Assembly: GCF_964340395.1 (NCBI RefSeq)
Contig: NC_135561.1
Location: 22,192,986-22,256,985, forward strand
From: Glandiceps talaboti
Lineage: Eukaryota > Hemichordata > Enteropneusta > Spengelidae
DNA length: 64,000 bases
Direction of reading: 5' to 3'
Part shown: one piece after another, positions 1 through 11,240 of the stretch
Layout of the letters: each line of letters opens with the position of its first letter
Position numbering within the stretch: position 1 is the stretch's first letter
Made by a program: the position numbers and the translations under genes
The notes under the pieces: generated by a model
Told to the model about the DNA's origin: nothing
Database searches by the model: none
The model's input: the letters and a program-made list of their open reading frames with translations, nothing else

Positions 1-970
1 GCATACATAATGTGACAACATAATACTTTGCATACATGTGATAACATACATACTTTGCATACATAATATAACAAAAATACTTTTAACATACATGCTTTGC
101 ATACATAATATGATAACAAACATACTTTAAACATACATACTTTGCATACATAATGTGATAACATACATACTTTGCATACATAATGTGACAACATACATAC
201 TTTGCATACATGTGATAACATACATACTTTGCATACATGTGATAACACATACTTTGCATACACAATTTGATAACATACATACTTTGCATACATAATGTGA
301 TAACAAACATACTTTGCATACATGTGATAATATAATACTTTGCGTACATAATGTGATAACATACATACTTTGTGTACATAATGTGATTACATACATACTT
401 TGCATACACAATTTGATAACATACATACTTTGCATACATAATGTGATAACATACATGCTTTGCATACATAATGTGATAACATACATACTTTGCATACACT
501 TTGCATACATAATGTGATAACACATACTTTGCGTCAATAATGTGATTACATACATACTTTGCATACATAATGTGATTACATACACACTTTGCATACACAA
601 TTTGATAACATACATACTTTGCATACATAATGTGATAACAAACATACTTTGCATACATGTGATAACAATACTTTGCGTACATAATGTGATAACATACATA
701 CTTTGCATACATAATGTGATGACAAACACACTTTGAATACATAATATGATAACATACTTTGCATACATGTGATAACATAATACTTTGCGTACATAATGTG
801 ATAACAAACATACTTTGCATACATGTGATAACATAATACTTTGCGTACATTATGTGATAACATACACACTTTGCATACATAATATGATAACATACGTACT
901 TTGCATACATAATATGATAACATACATACTTTGCATACATAATGTGATAACATACACACTTTGCATACAT
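1..970. repeat. 30-bp minisatellite (about 30 copies)
   Basis: Tandem units built on ACATACTTTGCATACATAAT with the variable piece GTGATAACAT; lengths vary because the segment between TGTGATAAC and CTTTGC is lost or doubled. It continues past the left window edge. Apparent open frames on both strands are by-products of the unit length and are not genes. Confidence 0.97.
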
Positions 971-1448
971 TATGAGAGTTATTACCTTACATTTGTTATC
1001 AGGTTCTATATTAACATTTCTAGACCAGTCCTGTGTAATGTACTCTTTTCATAAAAATATTTCTAGAAGTTGCTATATATTGATTTTAACACCGGACAGT
1101 CACTTTTAAACCATATCTATCAAACTATGGGACGGTTCAAAATACAATAAATACATTCAATAAAAAACAGAACTATGTCCATGCACAGACACTGATATGT
1201 ATAGATGCCAGTAAATATGTCTAGGTTCACAAAATAGTACTCCACATCATAAATTAAGAAAATATAGTTTACATACTTCATAAATATTCGTATAAGATTT
1301 AATAACAAAATGTCACATTTGTGCATAGTACCACATATATTGGGTTCACATTTTAATAGTTATGTTGACTCCGAGTCGGCTCTAATCTTATCCAGACATA
1401 AAAAACAACAACAAAGTTATGTCAGCTCAGAGTCAGGTTAAATTAGGT
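971..1448. other. Unique AT-rich spacer
   Basis: No coding signal, RNA gene or repeat recognised. It may be 3' flank of the receptor gene. Confidence 0.5.
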
Positions 1449-1660
1449 CAGGTACTCTGTTGATGTATATTCAGTATCTATAGACAATCTCTACTCTGTT
1501 GATGTATATTCAGTATCTATAGACAATCTCTACTCTGTTGATGTATATTCAATATCTATAGACAATCTCTACTCTGTTGATGTATATTCAATATCTATAG
1601 ACAATCTCTACTCTGTTGATGTATATTCAGTATCTATAGACAATCTCTACTCTGTTGATG
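1449..1660. repeat. 39-bp tandem repeat, about 5.5 copies
   Basis: Units CTCTGTTGATGTATATTCAG followed by TATCTATAGACAATCTCTA, nearly identical (one G/A variant), so recent or homogenised. Confidence 0.95.
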
Positions 1661-1673
1661 TAATACCAATGTA

Positions 1674-2068
1674 ATACCCTCTATGGGCAGTGACCGTTGG
1701 GGCTAATAACCCTCTACGGGCAGTGACCGTTGGGGCTAATAACCCTCTACGGGCAGTGACCGTTGGGGATAATAACCCTCTATGGGCAGTGACCATTGGG
1801 GTTAATAACCCTCTACGAGCAATGACCGTTGGGGCTAATAACCCTCTACGAGCAGTGACCATTGGGGATAATAGCCCTCTATGGGCAGTGACCGTTGGGG
1901 TTAATAACCCTCTACGGGCAGTGACCGTTGGGGCTAATAACCCTCTACGGGCAGTGACCATTGGGGCTAATAACCCTCTACGGGCAGTGACCGTTGGGGC
2001 TAATAACCCTCTATGGGCAGTGACCGTTGGGGCTAATAACCCTCTATGGGCAGTGACCGTTGGGGCTA
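1674..2068. repeat. 33-bp tandem repeat, about 12 copies
   Basis: GC-richer units CCCTCTACGGGCAGTGACCG followed by TTGGGGCTAATAA. The unit is divisible by three, so both strands stay open for over 130 codons. There is no start context, splice border or flanking exon, so I treat these frames as shadows. Confidence 0.95.
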
Positions 2069-2129
2069 CAGACATGCATTGGACATATTAATGTTATGTA
2101 AAAACCACTATAATTTGACTCCTGTGTAG

Positions 2130-2234
2130 AAAGGTTATTTAATGAGACAATTATGATGTATATAGTAGTACAGTTCAAAGACACATACCACCATAATGTA
2201 TATGGTAGTACAGTTCAAAGACACATACCACCAG
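2130..2234. repeat. 41-bp direct duplication (2 copies)
   Basis: ATGTATATAGTAGTACAGTT with CAAAGACACATACCACCA occurs twice head to tail. Confidence 0.85.
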
Positions 2235-2489
2235 GTAATCCACATGGATTATCTGTATACCTCATAGAATATTATACTTAACAATATATTAAAATAATGT
2301 ATAATAACATAAAAATATAAACATCATACCAGATCAATTTCAAAACCATACTGCATAATTTTTATACTCTTTGAACTGAAGTGAATAATTAAATAAAAGT
2401 ACAAAACTACACCTTCCCATTTAATACATCAAAACCACAGCAGTATATTTATTTGAAAATTAATAAAATAGAAATCTTGTTGATATGTT

Positions 2490-2815
2490 TACATACTTAG
2501 ATAAAACAAGATTTTATGTTTACATACTTAGATAAAACAAGACTTTATGTTTACATACTTAGATAAAACAAGACTTTATGTTTACATACTTAGATAAAAC
2601 AAGACTTTATGTTTACATACTTAGATAAAACAAGACTTTATGTTTAAAGATAAAACAAGACTTTATGTTTACATACTTAGATAAAACAAGACTTCATGTT
2701 TACATACTTAGATAAAACAAGACTTTATGTTTACTAAGATAAAACAAGACTTTATGTTTACATACTTAGATAAAACAAGACTTTATGTTTACTAAGATAA
2801 AACAAGACTTTAGTA
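2490..2815. repeat. 31-bp tandem repeat, about 10 copies
   Basis: Units ATGTTTACATACTTAGATAA plus AACAAGACTTT; some copies lack the CATACTTAG piece. Confidence 0.95.
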
Positions 2816-2988
2816 CAAATTTTAGTAGCAAAATACTATTTCCATTAGTACTAAAATTTAACCAATACACATTATTATTTTATAAGGTGAGACCTTTTGA
2901 TTATAAAGTGTCAGTCTTGACAAATTCAATTGTTCAGGCTAATTTCATCCCAGAACCCAACTTTATTTTAGAGGCTTCTGCTTGATAC

Positions 2989-3210
2989 AATGTATCCATA
3001 GTTTGTACAAAGTGTCACAAATATTGATTTTAACAACTGCAGCATTCCAAACATATCAACTTTAATAACAAGTGATGTATACTACATAGTAATATTCATT
3101 GTATTAGTGATATAGGGTATACATCACTTGTTATTAAAGTTGATATGTTTGGAATGCTGCAGTTGTTAAAATCAATATTTGTGACACTTTGTACAAACTA
3201 TGGATACATT
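2989..3210. repeat. Perfect inverted repeat, 94-bp arms, 34-bp loop
   Basis: Bases 2989-3082 are the exact reverse complement of 3117-3210; I checked the arms base by base and found no mismatch. The arms start AATGTATCCATAGTTTG. The structure could be a hairpin-type MITE or a recent palindromic duplication. No clear target-site duplication flanks it. A minus-strand AATAAA lies just left, at about 2961-2970. Confidence 0.95.
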
Positions 3211-3869
3211 AAAACAAATATCAAATATAAAGTAAAAGGTTTTTAAAAGACCTTCTGATGAATACTGATGCAATGAGTTACAAATTGTGGGTTGTTGCTA
3301 TGGTAACAGGATATGCTGACTGGTCAGATATACTGACTACATTGTTTAACACTCACCTGTTAGACACAAGTATGACATATTGTCTAACATTCACAGGTGC
3401 CATTGTATAGGCTATGCTTATTGAGGCTTCATCCATTGACAGATAAGAAGACATCAATATGAATAGTATCAGTCTGTCATTTTCATATTTGATTTACATT
3501 ATTTCACATCAAAATATACTAAAGTCTTCCTTCCACTTATTTTGAAATATAAAAATAATACCAAACCGACATGAGTGATTAACAGTACTAAGTCACATGC
3601 CATTTATCAAATTTACTATAGTGTGCCACTGTGATAAGTTTTCTCAGTCATTGGAGAACAAATCCATTAAATGGCTTTGATGTCATTATCATCTGCTGTG
3701 TGTATGTATGTATATACCCCACATCAACTGATTACTAAAGACACTAGCTATATAAAATGTCATTTAACTTGTGAATTGACACAAATTGTAGGATAAAATC
3801 CATCAAACACTTGTTGTCCCACACGCTCAGATTAGTAGCAATGTGACAACATAATTAGATTTCATCTAG
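3211..3869. other. Unique AT-rich sequence downstream of the gene
   Basis: No ORF, repeat or RNA gene recognised. It could hold 3' UTR or 3' flank of the receptor gene, but no convincing poly(A) signal could be singled out. Confidence 0.4.
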
Positions 3870-3962
3870 GTGATTGGCTAGACACTCTCTTCCTTCAAGG
3901 TGATTGGCTAGATACTCCCTTCCTTCAAGGTGATTGGCTAGATACATGTACCCCCTTCCTTA
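3868..3962. repeat. 30-bp tandem repeat with CCAAT motif, 3 copies
   Basis: Units CAAGGTGATTGGCTAGATAC plus TCCCTTCCTT. Reverse complement contains TAGCCAATCACC, an NF-Y type CCAAT box, shared with the 31-bp array near 54 kb. Confidence 0.85.
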
Positions 3963-3994
3963 AGTGGAGAAGATGTCTTAAGGCTAATAGAGGC

Positions 3995-4222
3995 ATGTTT
4001 ACTATTGGCATAGCTGACTATCAACTATTAGCATGGCTGACTCAAATATTAGCACAGCTGACTATCAAAAATTAGAATGGCTGACTATCAAATATTAGCA
4101 GAGCTGATTATCAACTATTAGCAGAGCTGATTATAAACTATTAGCAGAGCTGATTATCAACTATTATCAGAGCTGATTATCAACTATTAGCAGAGCTGAT
4201 TATCAACTATTAGCATGGCTGA
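3995..4222. repeat. 23-bp tandem repeat in the presumed 3' UTR, about 10 copies
   Basis: Units GCTGATTATCAACTATTAGC plus AGA, increasingly regular toward the gene. It begins about 20 bp past the stop codon on the minus strand, so it is probably transcribed as 3' UTR. Confidence 0.9.
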
Positions 4223-4243
4223 CAACTTCATGTGTCAGCTGTA

Positions 4244-4584
4244 TTAGTACATGGCAGCATTTTCTCTGCTTCTTTGCTGCATTTCCTGTACTTTCCCATG
4301 TTTCTTGTCACTTTTTCTTTCTTTTTCAATGTTCTTTTTTGCTTTCTCAATGGCTCTGTGTCTGTCTTCTTCTGCTTTCTTTCCAATTTTCTTTAGTCTC
4401 TCTTGTTCCTGTTTGATTTTGGAATTTATCTTGGCCTCATTGTTAACCTTAGCATAGATGTGTTCTGCTGAATCACCTCTCTTCATTTCACCTCTTGAGG
4501 GTGTTGAATCAACATCTTCATATACATGTTTGATATCAGTAGTATGGGTCCTGCCACCAACGGTACGCTGTACATCATCAGCTC
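4244..4584 (-). CDS. Exon 18: terminal coding exon, charged C-terminus
   Basis: Last coding exon: acceptor TCTAATCAG, phase 1 entry matching exon 17, 112 residues, stop TAA. It encodes ADDVQRTVGGRTHTTD, two tyrosine motifs KHVYEDVDS and EHIYAKVNN (YxxV type, possible SH2 or adaptor-binding sites), then about 65 residues dominated by Lys, Glu, Arg and Gln (KINSKIKQEQERLKKIGKK and onward), predicted coiled coil or single alpha helix, ending ENAAMY. The two YxxV motifs lack the hydrophobic residue two places before the tyrosine needed for a strict ITIM. I do not recognise this tail from any named receptor. Confidence 0.88.
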
Positions 4585-4704
4585 CTGATTAGATAAAGAT
4601 AATAATATAAATCTACTGGTTCTGCTGTGTTTGAAATATGAGTCAAACTGTTTAAAACTTCCATTGCTTTCCCCAAATGTTCTTTGATATTACTGGCACT
4701 GGTA

Positions 4705-4866
4705 AAATGATATTATTCTCCAATGCTGTTCTTCAATCAGCCGGGAAATACTCATGACCTAAGGGTTGTCACTATTCATGTACTGACTCATACATAGTGA
4801 CAAAACACAGCTTTAATAGGTAATTCATATTTTCCTTGACTAAACGAAGACAAAAATTGGTGAATA
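4705..4866. mobile_element. Diverged MITE-like inverted-repeat element, copy 1
   Basis: Has ends TTATTCTCCAATGCTGTTCT and, inverted, AAAAATTGGTGAATA, with an internal TCATGACCTA / TGACTCATACATAGTGA segment. The same order of blocks appears at 7074-7222, so both belong to one small non-autonomous family. Confidence 0.65.
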
Positions 4867-5071
4867 CCATCTAAAATGTCACTCAACAGATGATGGACTT
4901 TAGTCACAACTCAAGTTGACATGTGTACACATTTTTTCCAACTTCTGAACTTCAGTTCCAAATATACAAAATTCCCAGAATACAAACATGGCTATATTCA
5001 GACAAATTTTACTGAAGTTTCAGATTCAATTTGATATCTTACAAGGCTACACAATCTTGGCTATTGTATAA

Positions 5072-6930
5072 TTCATGCACACCATCTCACCTAAAGTTCC
5101 CATGGTGTATCCATATAATTCATGGACTGTACACCATCTCACCTATGGCTTCCATGGTGTATCCATATAATTCATGGACTGTACACCATCTCACCTATGG
5201 CTTCCATGGTGTATCCATATAATTCATGGACTGTACACCATCTTACATATGGCTTCCATGGTGTATCCATATAATTCATAGACTGTACACCATATACCAT
5301 CTCACCTGTGGCTTCCATGGTGTATCCATATAATTCATGGACTGTACACCATCTCACCTATGGCTTCCATGGTGTATCCATATAATTCATGGACTGTATA
5401 CCATCTCACATATGGCTTCCATGGTGTATCCATATAATTCATAGACTGTACACCATCTCACCTATGGCTTCCATGGTGTATCCATATAATTCATGGACTG
5501 TACACCATCTCACCTATGGCTTCCATGGTGTATCCATATAATTCATGGTCTGTACACCATCTCACCTATGGCTTCCATAGTGTATCCATAGACTGTACAC
5601 CATCTCACCTATGGCTTCTATGGTGTATCCATATAATTCATAGACTGTACACCATCTCACCTATGGCTTCCATGGTGTATCCATATAATTCATAGACTGT
5701 ACACCATCTCACCTATGGCTTCTATGGTGTATCCATATAATTCATAGACTGTACACCATCTCACCTATGGCTTCCATAGTGTATCCATATAATTCATAGA
5801 CTGTACACCATCTCACCTATGGCTTCTATGGTGTATCCATATAATTCATAGACTGTACACCATCTCACCTATGGCTTCCATGGTGTATCCATATAATTCA
5901 TGGACTGTACACCATCTCACCTATGGCTTCCATGGTGTATCCATATAATTCATGGACTGTACACCATCTCACCTATGGCTTCCATGGTGTATCCATATAA
6001 TTCATGGACTGTACACCATCTCACCTATGGCTTCCATAGTGAATCCATATAATTCATGGACTGTACACCATCTCACCTATGGCTTCCATAGTGTATCCAT
6101 ATAATTCATGGACTGTACACCATCTCACCTATGGCTTCCATGGTGTATCCATATAATTCATGGACTGTACACCATCTCACATATGGCTTCCATGGTGTAT
6201 CCATATAATTCATAGACTGTACACCATATACCATCTCACCTATGGCTTCCATGGTGTATCCATATAATTCATAGACTTTACACCATCTCACCTATGGCTT
6301 CCATGGTGTATCCATATAATTCATGGACTGTACACCATCTCACCTATGGCTTCCATGGTGTATCCATATAATTCATGGTCTGTACACCATCTCACCTATG
6401 GCTTCCATAGTGTATCCATATAATTCATAGACTGTACACCATCTCACCTATGGCTTCTATGGTGTATCCATATAATTCATAGACTGTACACCATCTCACC
6501 TATGGCTTCTATGGTGTATCCATATAATTCATGGACTGTACACCATCTCACCTATGGCTTCCATGGTGTATCCATATAATTCATGGACTGTACACCATCT
6601 CACCTATGGCTTCCATGGTGTATCCATATAATTCATAGACTGTACACCATCTCACCTATGGCTTCCATGGTGTATCCATATAATTCATGGACTGTATACC
6701 ATCTCACCTATGGCTTCCATGGTGTATCCATATAATTCATGGACTGTACACCATCTCACCTATGGCTTCCATGGTGTATCCATATAATTCATAGACTGTA
6801 CACCATCTCACATATGGCTTCCATGGTGTATCCATATAACTCATGGACTGTACACCATCTCACCTATGGCTTCCATGGTGTATCCATATAATTCATGGAC
6901 TGTACACCATATACCATCTCACCTAAAGCT
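5072..6930. repeat. 52-bp minisatellite, about 35 copies
   Basis: Units CCATCTCACCTATGGCTTCC, ATGGTGTATCCATATAATTC and ATGGACTGTACA; point variants recur in blocks (ATGG/ATAG, CCTA/CATA), and an extra CATATAC insert recurs at about 5290 and 6225, indicating larger duplications inside the array. It fills the last intron. Each unit presents AG|GTGAGAT on the gene's strand, a donor-like sequence. Confidence 0.97.
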
Positions 6931-7073
6931 CCCATAGTGTATCTGTTCAAAAATGATACCCATCTCATTATACCACACACAAGCCATTATACTGTTTTTG
7001 AATAGAAATATGGATTACATACCCTGGTTGTTCAACATCTCAATAACCACATTATTTTTCTTAATGTTAGGTA

Positions 7074-7222
7074 TAACTATATTATTCCCCAATATTTGTC
7101 TTCATTCAGCTGGAAAATATTTGTGACCTAGGGAGTGACTCATAGTGATAAGGCCCCTTATGTCACTTGTATTTTCCTTGGCTGAGAGAAGAAAAATATT
7201 GGGGAATAAAATCCAATGATAA
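7074..7222. mobile_element. MITE-like element with about 40-bp inverted ends, copy 2
   Basis: TTATTCCCCAATATTTGTCT at the left is matched, inverted, by AAAATATTGGGGAATAA at the right; GGAAAATA / TATTTTCC continue the arms. The two copies (this and 4705-4866) bracket the 52-bp array. Confidence 0.8.
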
Positions 7223-7291
7223 TATAATACTACCGTTGATTTGGTGGAATGTTTATAAATATCTATTAGCCATTATAAGCACTAGACTTAC

Positions 7292-7356
7292 CATCTTGTC
7301 TGTCATCATCTAGTGTATTAGATTGCCTCATTAGAACCACATTGGTTGCTGGGGTA
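7292..7356 (-). CDS. Exon 17: short cytoplasmic exon at the edge of the 42-bp array
   Basis: A 65-bp exon encoding TPATNVVLMRQSNTLDDDRQD. It enters in phase 2 after GACCTACAG and leaves in phase 1 at GATG|GTAAGT; both phases match exons 16 and 18. The first 16 exon bases and the whole pyrimidine-rich acceptor are part of a 42-bp tandem unit repeated about 73 times upstream. Because 42 is divisible by three and the frame is open, use of a more distal acceptor copy would add one or more 14-residue repeats without shifting the frame. I chose the acceptor nearest the unique sequence. Confidence 0.8.
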
Positions 7357-10300
7357 CTGTAGGTCAAAGAAGAAAGATAATGATTGGTTGCTGGGGTACT
7401 GTAGGTCAAAGAAGAAAGATAATGATTGGTTGCTGGGGTACTGTAGGTCAAAGAAGAAAGATAATGATTGGTTGCTGGGGTACTGTAGGTCAAAGAAGAA
7501 AGATAATGATTGGTTGCTGGGGTACTGTAGGTCAAAGAAGAAAGATAATGATTGGTTGCTGGGGTACTGTAGGTCAAAGAAGAAAGATAATGATTGGTTG
7601 CTGGGGTACTGTAGGTCAAAGAAGAAAGATAATGATTGGTTGCTGGGGTACTGTAGGTCAAAGAAGAAAGATAATGATTGGTTGCTGGGGTACTGTAGGT
7701 CAAAGAAGAAAGATAATGATTGGTTGCTGGGGTACTGTAGGTCAAAGAAGAAAGATAATGATTGGTTGCTGGGGTACTGTAGGTCAAAGAAGAAAGATAA
7801 TGATTGGTTGCTGGGGTACTGTAGGTCAAAGAAGAAAGATAATGATTGGTTGCTGGGGTACTGTAGGTCAAAGAAGAAAGATAATGATTGGTTGCTGGGG
7901 TACTGTAGGTCAAAGAAGAAAGATAATGATTGGTTGCTGGGGTACTGTAGGTCAAAGAAGAAAGATAATGATTGGTTGCTGGGGTAATGTAGGTCAAAGA
8001 AGAAAGATAATGATTGGTTGCTGGGGTAATGTAGGTCAAAGAAGAAAGATAATGATTGGTTGCTGGGGTAATATATGTCAAAGAAGAACGATAATGATTG
8101 GTTGCTGGGGTAATATATGTCAAAGAAGAACGATAATGATTGGTTGCTGGGGTAATGTAGGTCAAAGAAGAAAGATAATGATTGGTTGCTGGGGTAATAT
8201 ATGTCAAAGAAGAACGATAATGATTGGTTGCTGGGGTAATGTAGGTCAAAGAAGAACGATAATGATTGGTTGCTGGGGTAATGTAGGTCAAAGAAGAACG
8301 ATAATGATTGGTTGCTGGGGTAATGTAGGTCAAAGAAGAAAGATAATGATTGGTTGCTGGGGTAATGTAGGTCAAAGAAGAACGATAATGATTGGTTGCT
8401 GGGGTAATGTAGGTCAAAGAAGAAAGATAATGATTGGTTGCTGGGGTAATGTAGGTCAAAGAAGAACGATAATGATTGGTTGCTGGGGTACTGTAGGTCA
8501 AAGAAGAACGATAATGATTGGTTGCTGGGGTAATGTAGGTCAAAGAAGAAAGATAATGATTGGTTGCTGGGGTAATGTAGGTCAAAGAAGAACGATAATG
8601 ATTGGTTGCTGGGGTAATGTAGGTCAAAGAAGAAAGATAATGATTGGTTGCTGGGGTAATGTAGGTCAAAGAAGAAAGATAATGATTGGTTGCTAGGGTA
8701 CTGTAGGTCAAAGAACTGAGAAAGATAATGATTGGTTGCTGGGGTAATGTAGGTCAAAGAACTGAGAAAGATAATGATTGGTTGCTGGGGTACTGTAGGT
8801 CAAAGAAGAAAGATAATGATTGGTTGCTGGGGTAATGTAGGTCAAAGAAGAAAGATAATGATTGGTTGCTGGGGTAATGTAGGTCAAAGAAGAACGATAA
8901 TGATTGGTTGCTGGGGTAATATATGTCAAAGAAGAAAGATAATGATTGGTTGCTGGGGTAATGTAGGTCAAAGAAGAAAGATAATGATTGGTTGCTAGGG
9001 TACTGTAGGTCAAAGAACTGAGAAAGATAATGATTGGTTGCTGGGGTAATGTAGGTCAAAGAACTGAGAAAGATAATGATTGGTTGCTGGGGTACTGTAG
9101 GTCAAAGAAGAAAGATAATGATTGGTTGCTGGGGTAATGTAGGTCAAAGAAGAAAGATAATGAATGGTTGCTGGGGTACTGTAGGTCAAAGAAGAACGAT
9201 AATGATTGGTTGCTGGGGTAATATATGTCAAAGAAGAAAGATAATGATTGGTTGCTGGGGTAATGTAGGTCAAAGAAGAACGATAATGATTGGTTGCTGG
9301 GGTAATATATGTCAAAGAAGAAAGATAATGATTGGTTGCTGGGGTAATGTAGGTCAAAGAAGAACGATAATGATTGGTTGCTGGGGTAATGTAGGTCAAA
9401 GAAGAACGATAATGATTGGTTGCTGGGGTAATGTAGGTCAAAGAAGAAAGATAATGATTGGTTGCTAGGGTACTGTAGGTCAAAGAACTGAGAAAGATAA
9501 TGATTGGTTGCTGGGGTAATGTAGGTCAAAGAAGAAAGATAATGATTGGTTGCTGGGGTACTGTAGGTGAAAGAAGAAAGATAATGATTGGTTGCTGGGG
9601 TAATCTATGTCAAAGAAGAAAGATAATGATTGGTTGCTGGGGTAATGTAGGTCAAAGAAGAACGATAATGATTGGTTGCTGGGGTAATGTAGGTCAAAGA
9701 AGAAAGATAACGATTGGTTGCTGGGGTAATGTAGGTCAAAGAAGAAAGATAATGATTGGTTGCTGGGGTAATGTAGGTCAAAGAAGACAGATAATGATTG
9801 GTTGCTGGGGTAATGTAGGTCAAAGAAGAAAGATAATGATTGGTTGCTGGGGTAATGTAGGTCAAAGAAGAAAGATAATGATTGGTTGCTGTGGTAATGT
9901 AGGTCAAAGAAGAAAGATAACGATTGGTTGCTAGGGTACTGTAGGTCAAAGAACTGAGAAAGATAATGATTGGTTGCTGGGGTAATGTAGGTCAAAGAAG
10001 AAAGATAACGATTGGTTGCTGGGGTACTGTAGGTCAAAGAAGAAAGATAATGATTGGTTGCTGGGGTAATGTAGGTCAAAGAAGAAAGATAATGATTGGT
10101 TGCTAGGGTACTGTAGGTCAAAGAAGAAAGATAACGATTGGTTGCTGGGGTACTGTAGGTCAAAGAAGAAAGATAATGATTGGTTGCTGGGGTAATGTAG
10201 GTCAAAGAAGAAAGATAATGATTGGTTGCTGGGGTAATGTAGGTCAAAGAAGAAAGATAATGATTGGTTGCTAGGGTACTGTAGGTCAAAGAAGAACGAT

Positions 10301-10428
10301 AATGATTGGTTGCTCGGGTAATGTAGGTCAAAGAAGAAAGATAATGATTGGTTGCTGGGGTAATGTAGGTCAAAGAAGAAAGATAATGATTGGTTGCTGG
10401 GGTAATGTAGGTCAAAGAAGAACGACAG
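7340..10428. repeat. 42-bp minisatellite made of the exon-17 splice acceptor, about 73 copies
   Basis: On the gene's strand the unit is TTATCTTTCTTCTTTGACCT, ACAG|TACCCCAGCAACC, AATCA: a pyrimidine tract, AG acceptor and the first bases of exon 17. The 15 copies nearest the exon (7357-7950) are identical with CTACAG intact; most distal copies read CTACAT, with scattered intact ones. Some copies carry an extra ACTGAG-type 4-bp insert. The frame used by exon 17 is open over most of the array. Confidence 0.97.
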
Positions 10429-10489
10429 CTCCTTGACAATTTCAGGCATATTAGCATTAATATTTATATTATCTTCATGATTTCAAAAT

Positions 10490-10870
10490 AGGAAGACATA
10501 GCTATTTGACCCTGAAGATGAAGATGAAGGTCAAATGTCAGTGTGTCATTAGAAGGCTCATCATTTATAACCATGACGAAGGCACTTGAATAGGGTCTCT
10601 ATCTAGTGTTAACAGTTATCGGCCAAAATGAGATTATTTATGACAAATATGACCACCATTTTGCCATTATCGTGGGCACAACCCTCGCTACAGTAGCAAA
10701 ATGGCGGCCATATTTGTCATAAATAATCACACTTTGCCCAATGACTCTTGAAGTTTAACAGATAGAGACCTCATTCAAGTTTCTTCACCTGTGTTATCAA
10801 TCATGAGCTTTTTAATAGCACATTGACTTTTGACCTTGACCTCCATCTTCAAGGTCAAATAGCCATATTA
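10490..10870. repeat. Large imperfect inverted repeat of a dispersed element
   Basis: About 180-bp arms meet near 10685; matching blocks include CTATTTGACC / GGTCAAATAG, GGTCTCTATCT / AGATAGAGACC and TTATTTATGACAAATATG / CATATTTGTCATAAATAA. Two copies of one repeat appear to be inserted head to head. The arms carry AAGGTCA-type half-sites (TTGACCTTGACC). Confidence 0.8.
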
Positions 10871-11240
10871 TTGTCAAAGTGTATATATATATATATCTTA
10901 TATGCATGGACTGATTTCGACCAAACCTGGTACAAATGCCAGATGGTACTGTCTGCATAGTGTGATTATTTACGACAAATATGGCTGCCATTTTGCTACT
11001 GTCGCGAGGGTTGTAAAACCAAGTAATGTGCATATACCCTCTACAACATCTGATATTTGTCCCAGGTTTGGTTGAAATTGGCACATGCATATTGCATATT
11101 GGAGATACAGGTGGATATGGACAGAAGGATGGGCGGAAGGACAGGCGGACAGACGGGAGCCCAAAGTAGTAGCCCCCAAAGGGCAAAGCCAATCAAGCTG
11201 CGATCAGCCAATTCATGCCAGTTCATGCAAGAGATAATTT
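10871..11240. mobile_element. Dispersed non-autonomous element with GGAC/GGCGGA-rich tail
   Basis: Contains GACAAATATGGCTGCCATTTT, TTTGGTTGAAATTGGCACATG and a tail of ACAGAAGGATGGGCGGAAGG-type near-repeats. The TTTGGTTGAAATTGG...GGACAGATGGGA block recurs at 15060-15210. Family name unknown. Confidence 0.6.

Noticed and set aside
1-970. CRISPR array
   Set aside because: Units are contiguous without unique spacers, the genome is eukaryotic and there are no cas genes. The same applies to the other arrays.
1647-2091. Repeat-peptide frames in the 33-bp array
   Set aside because: Open on both strands because of unit length; no neighbouring exon or promoter evidence.
4251-4457. Plus-strand 68-codon hydrophobic frame
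   Set aside because: Antisense shadow of the Lys/Glu-rich terminal exon.
7266-10457. Long open frames (up to 480 codons) on both strands of the 42-bp array as independent genes
   Set aside because: They are produced by a stop-free unit divisible by three, on both strands. Only the exon-17 end has splice support.
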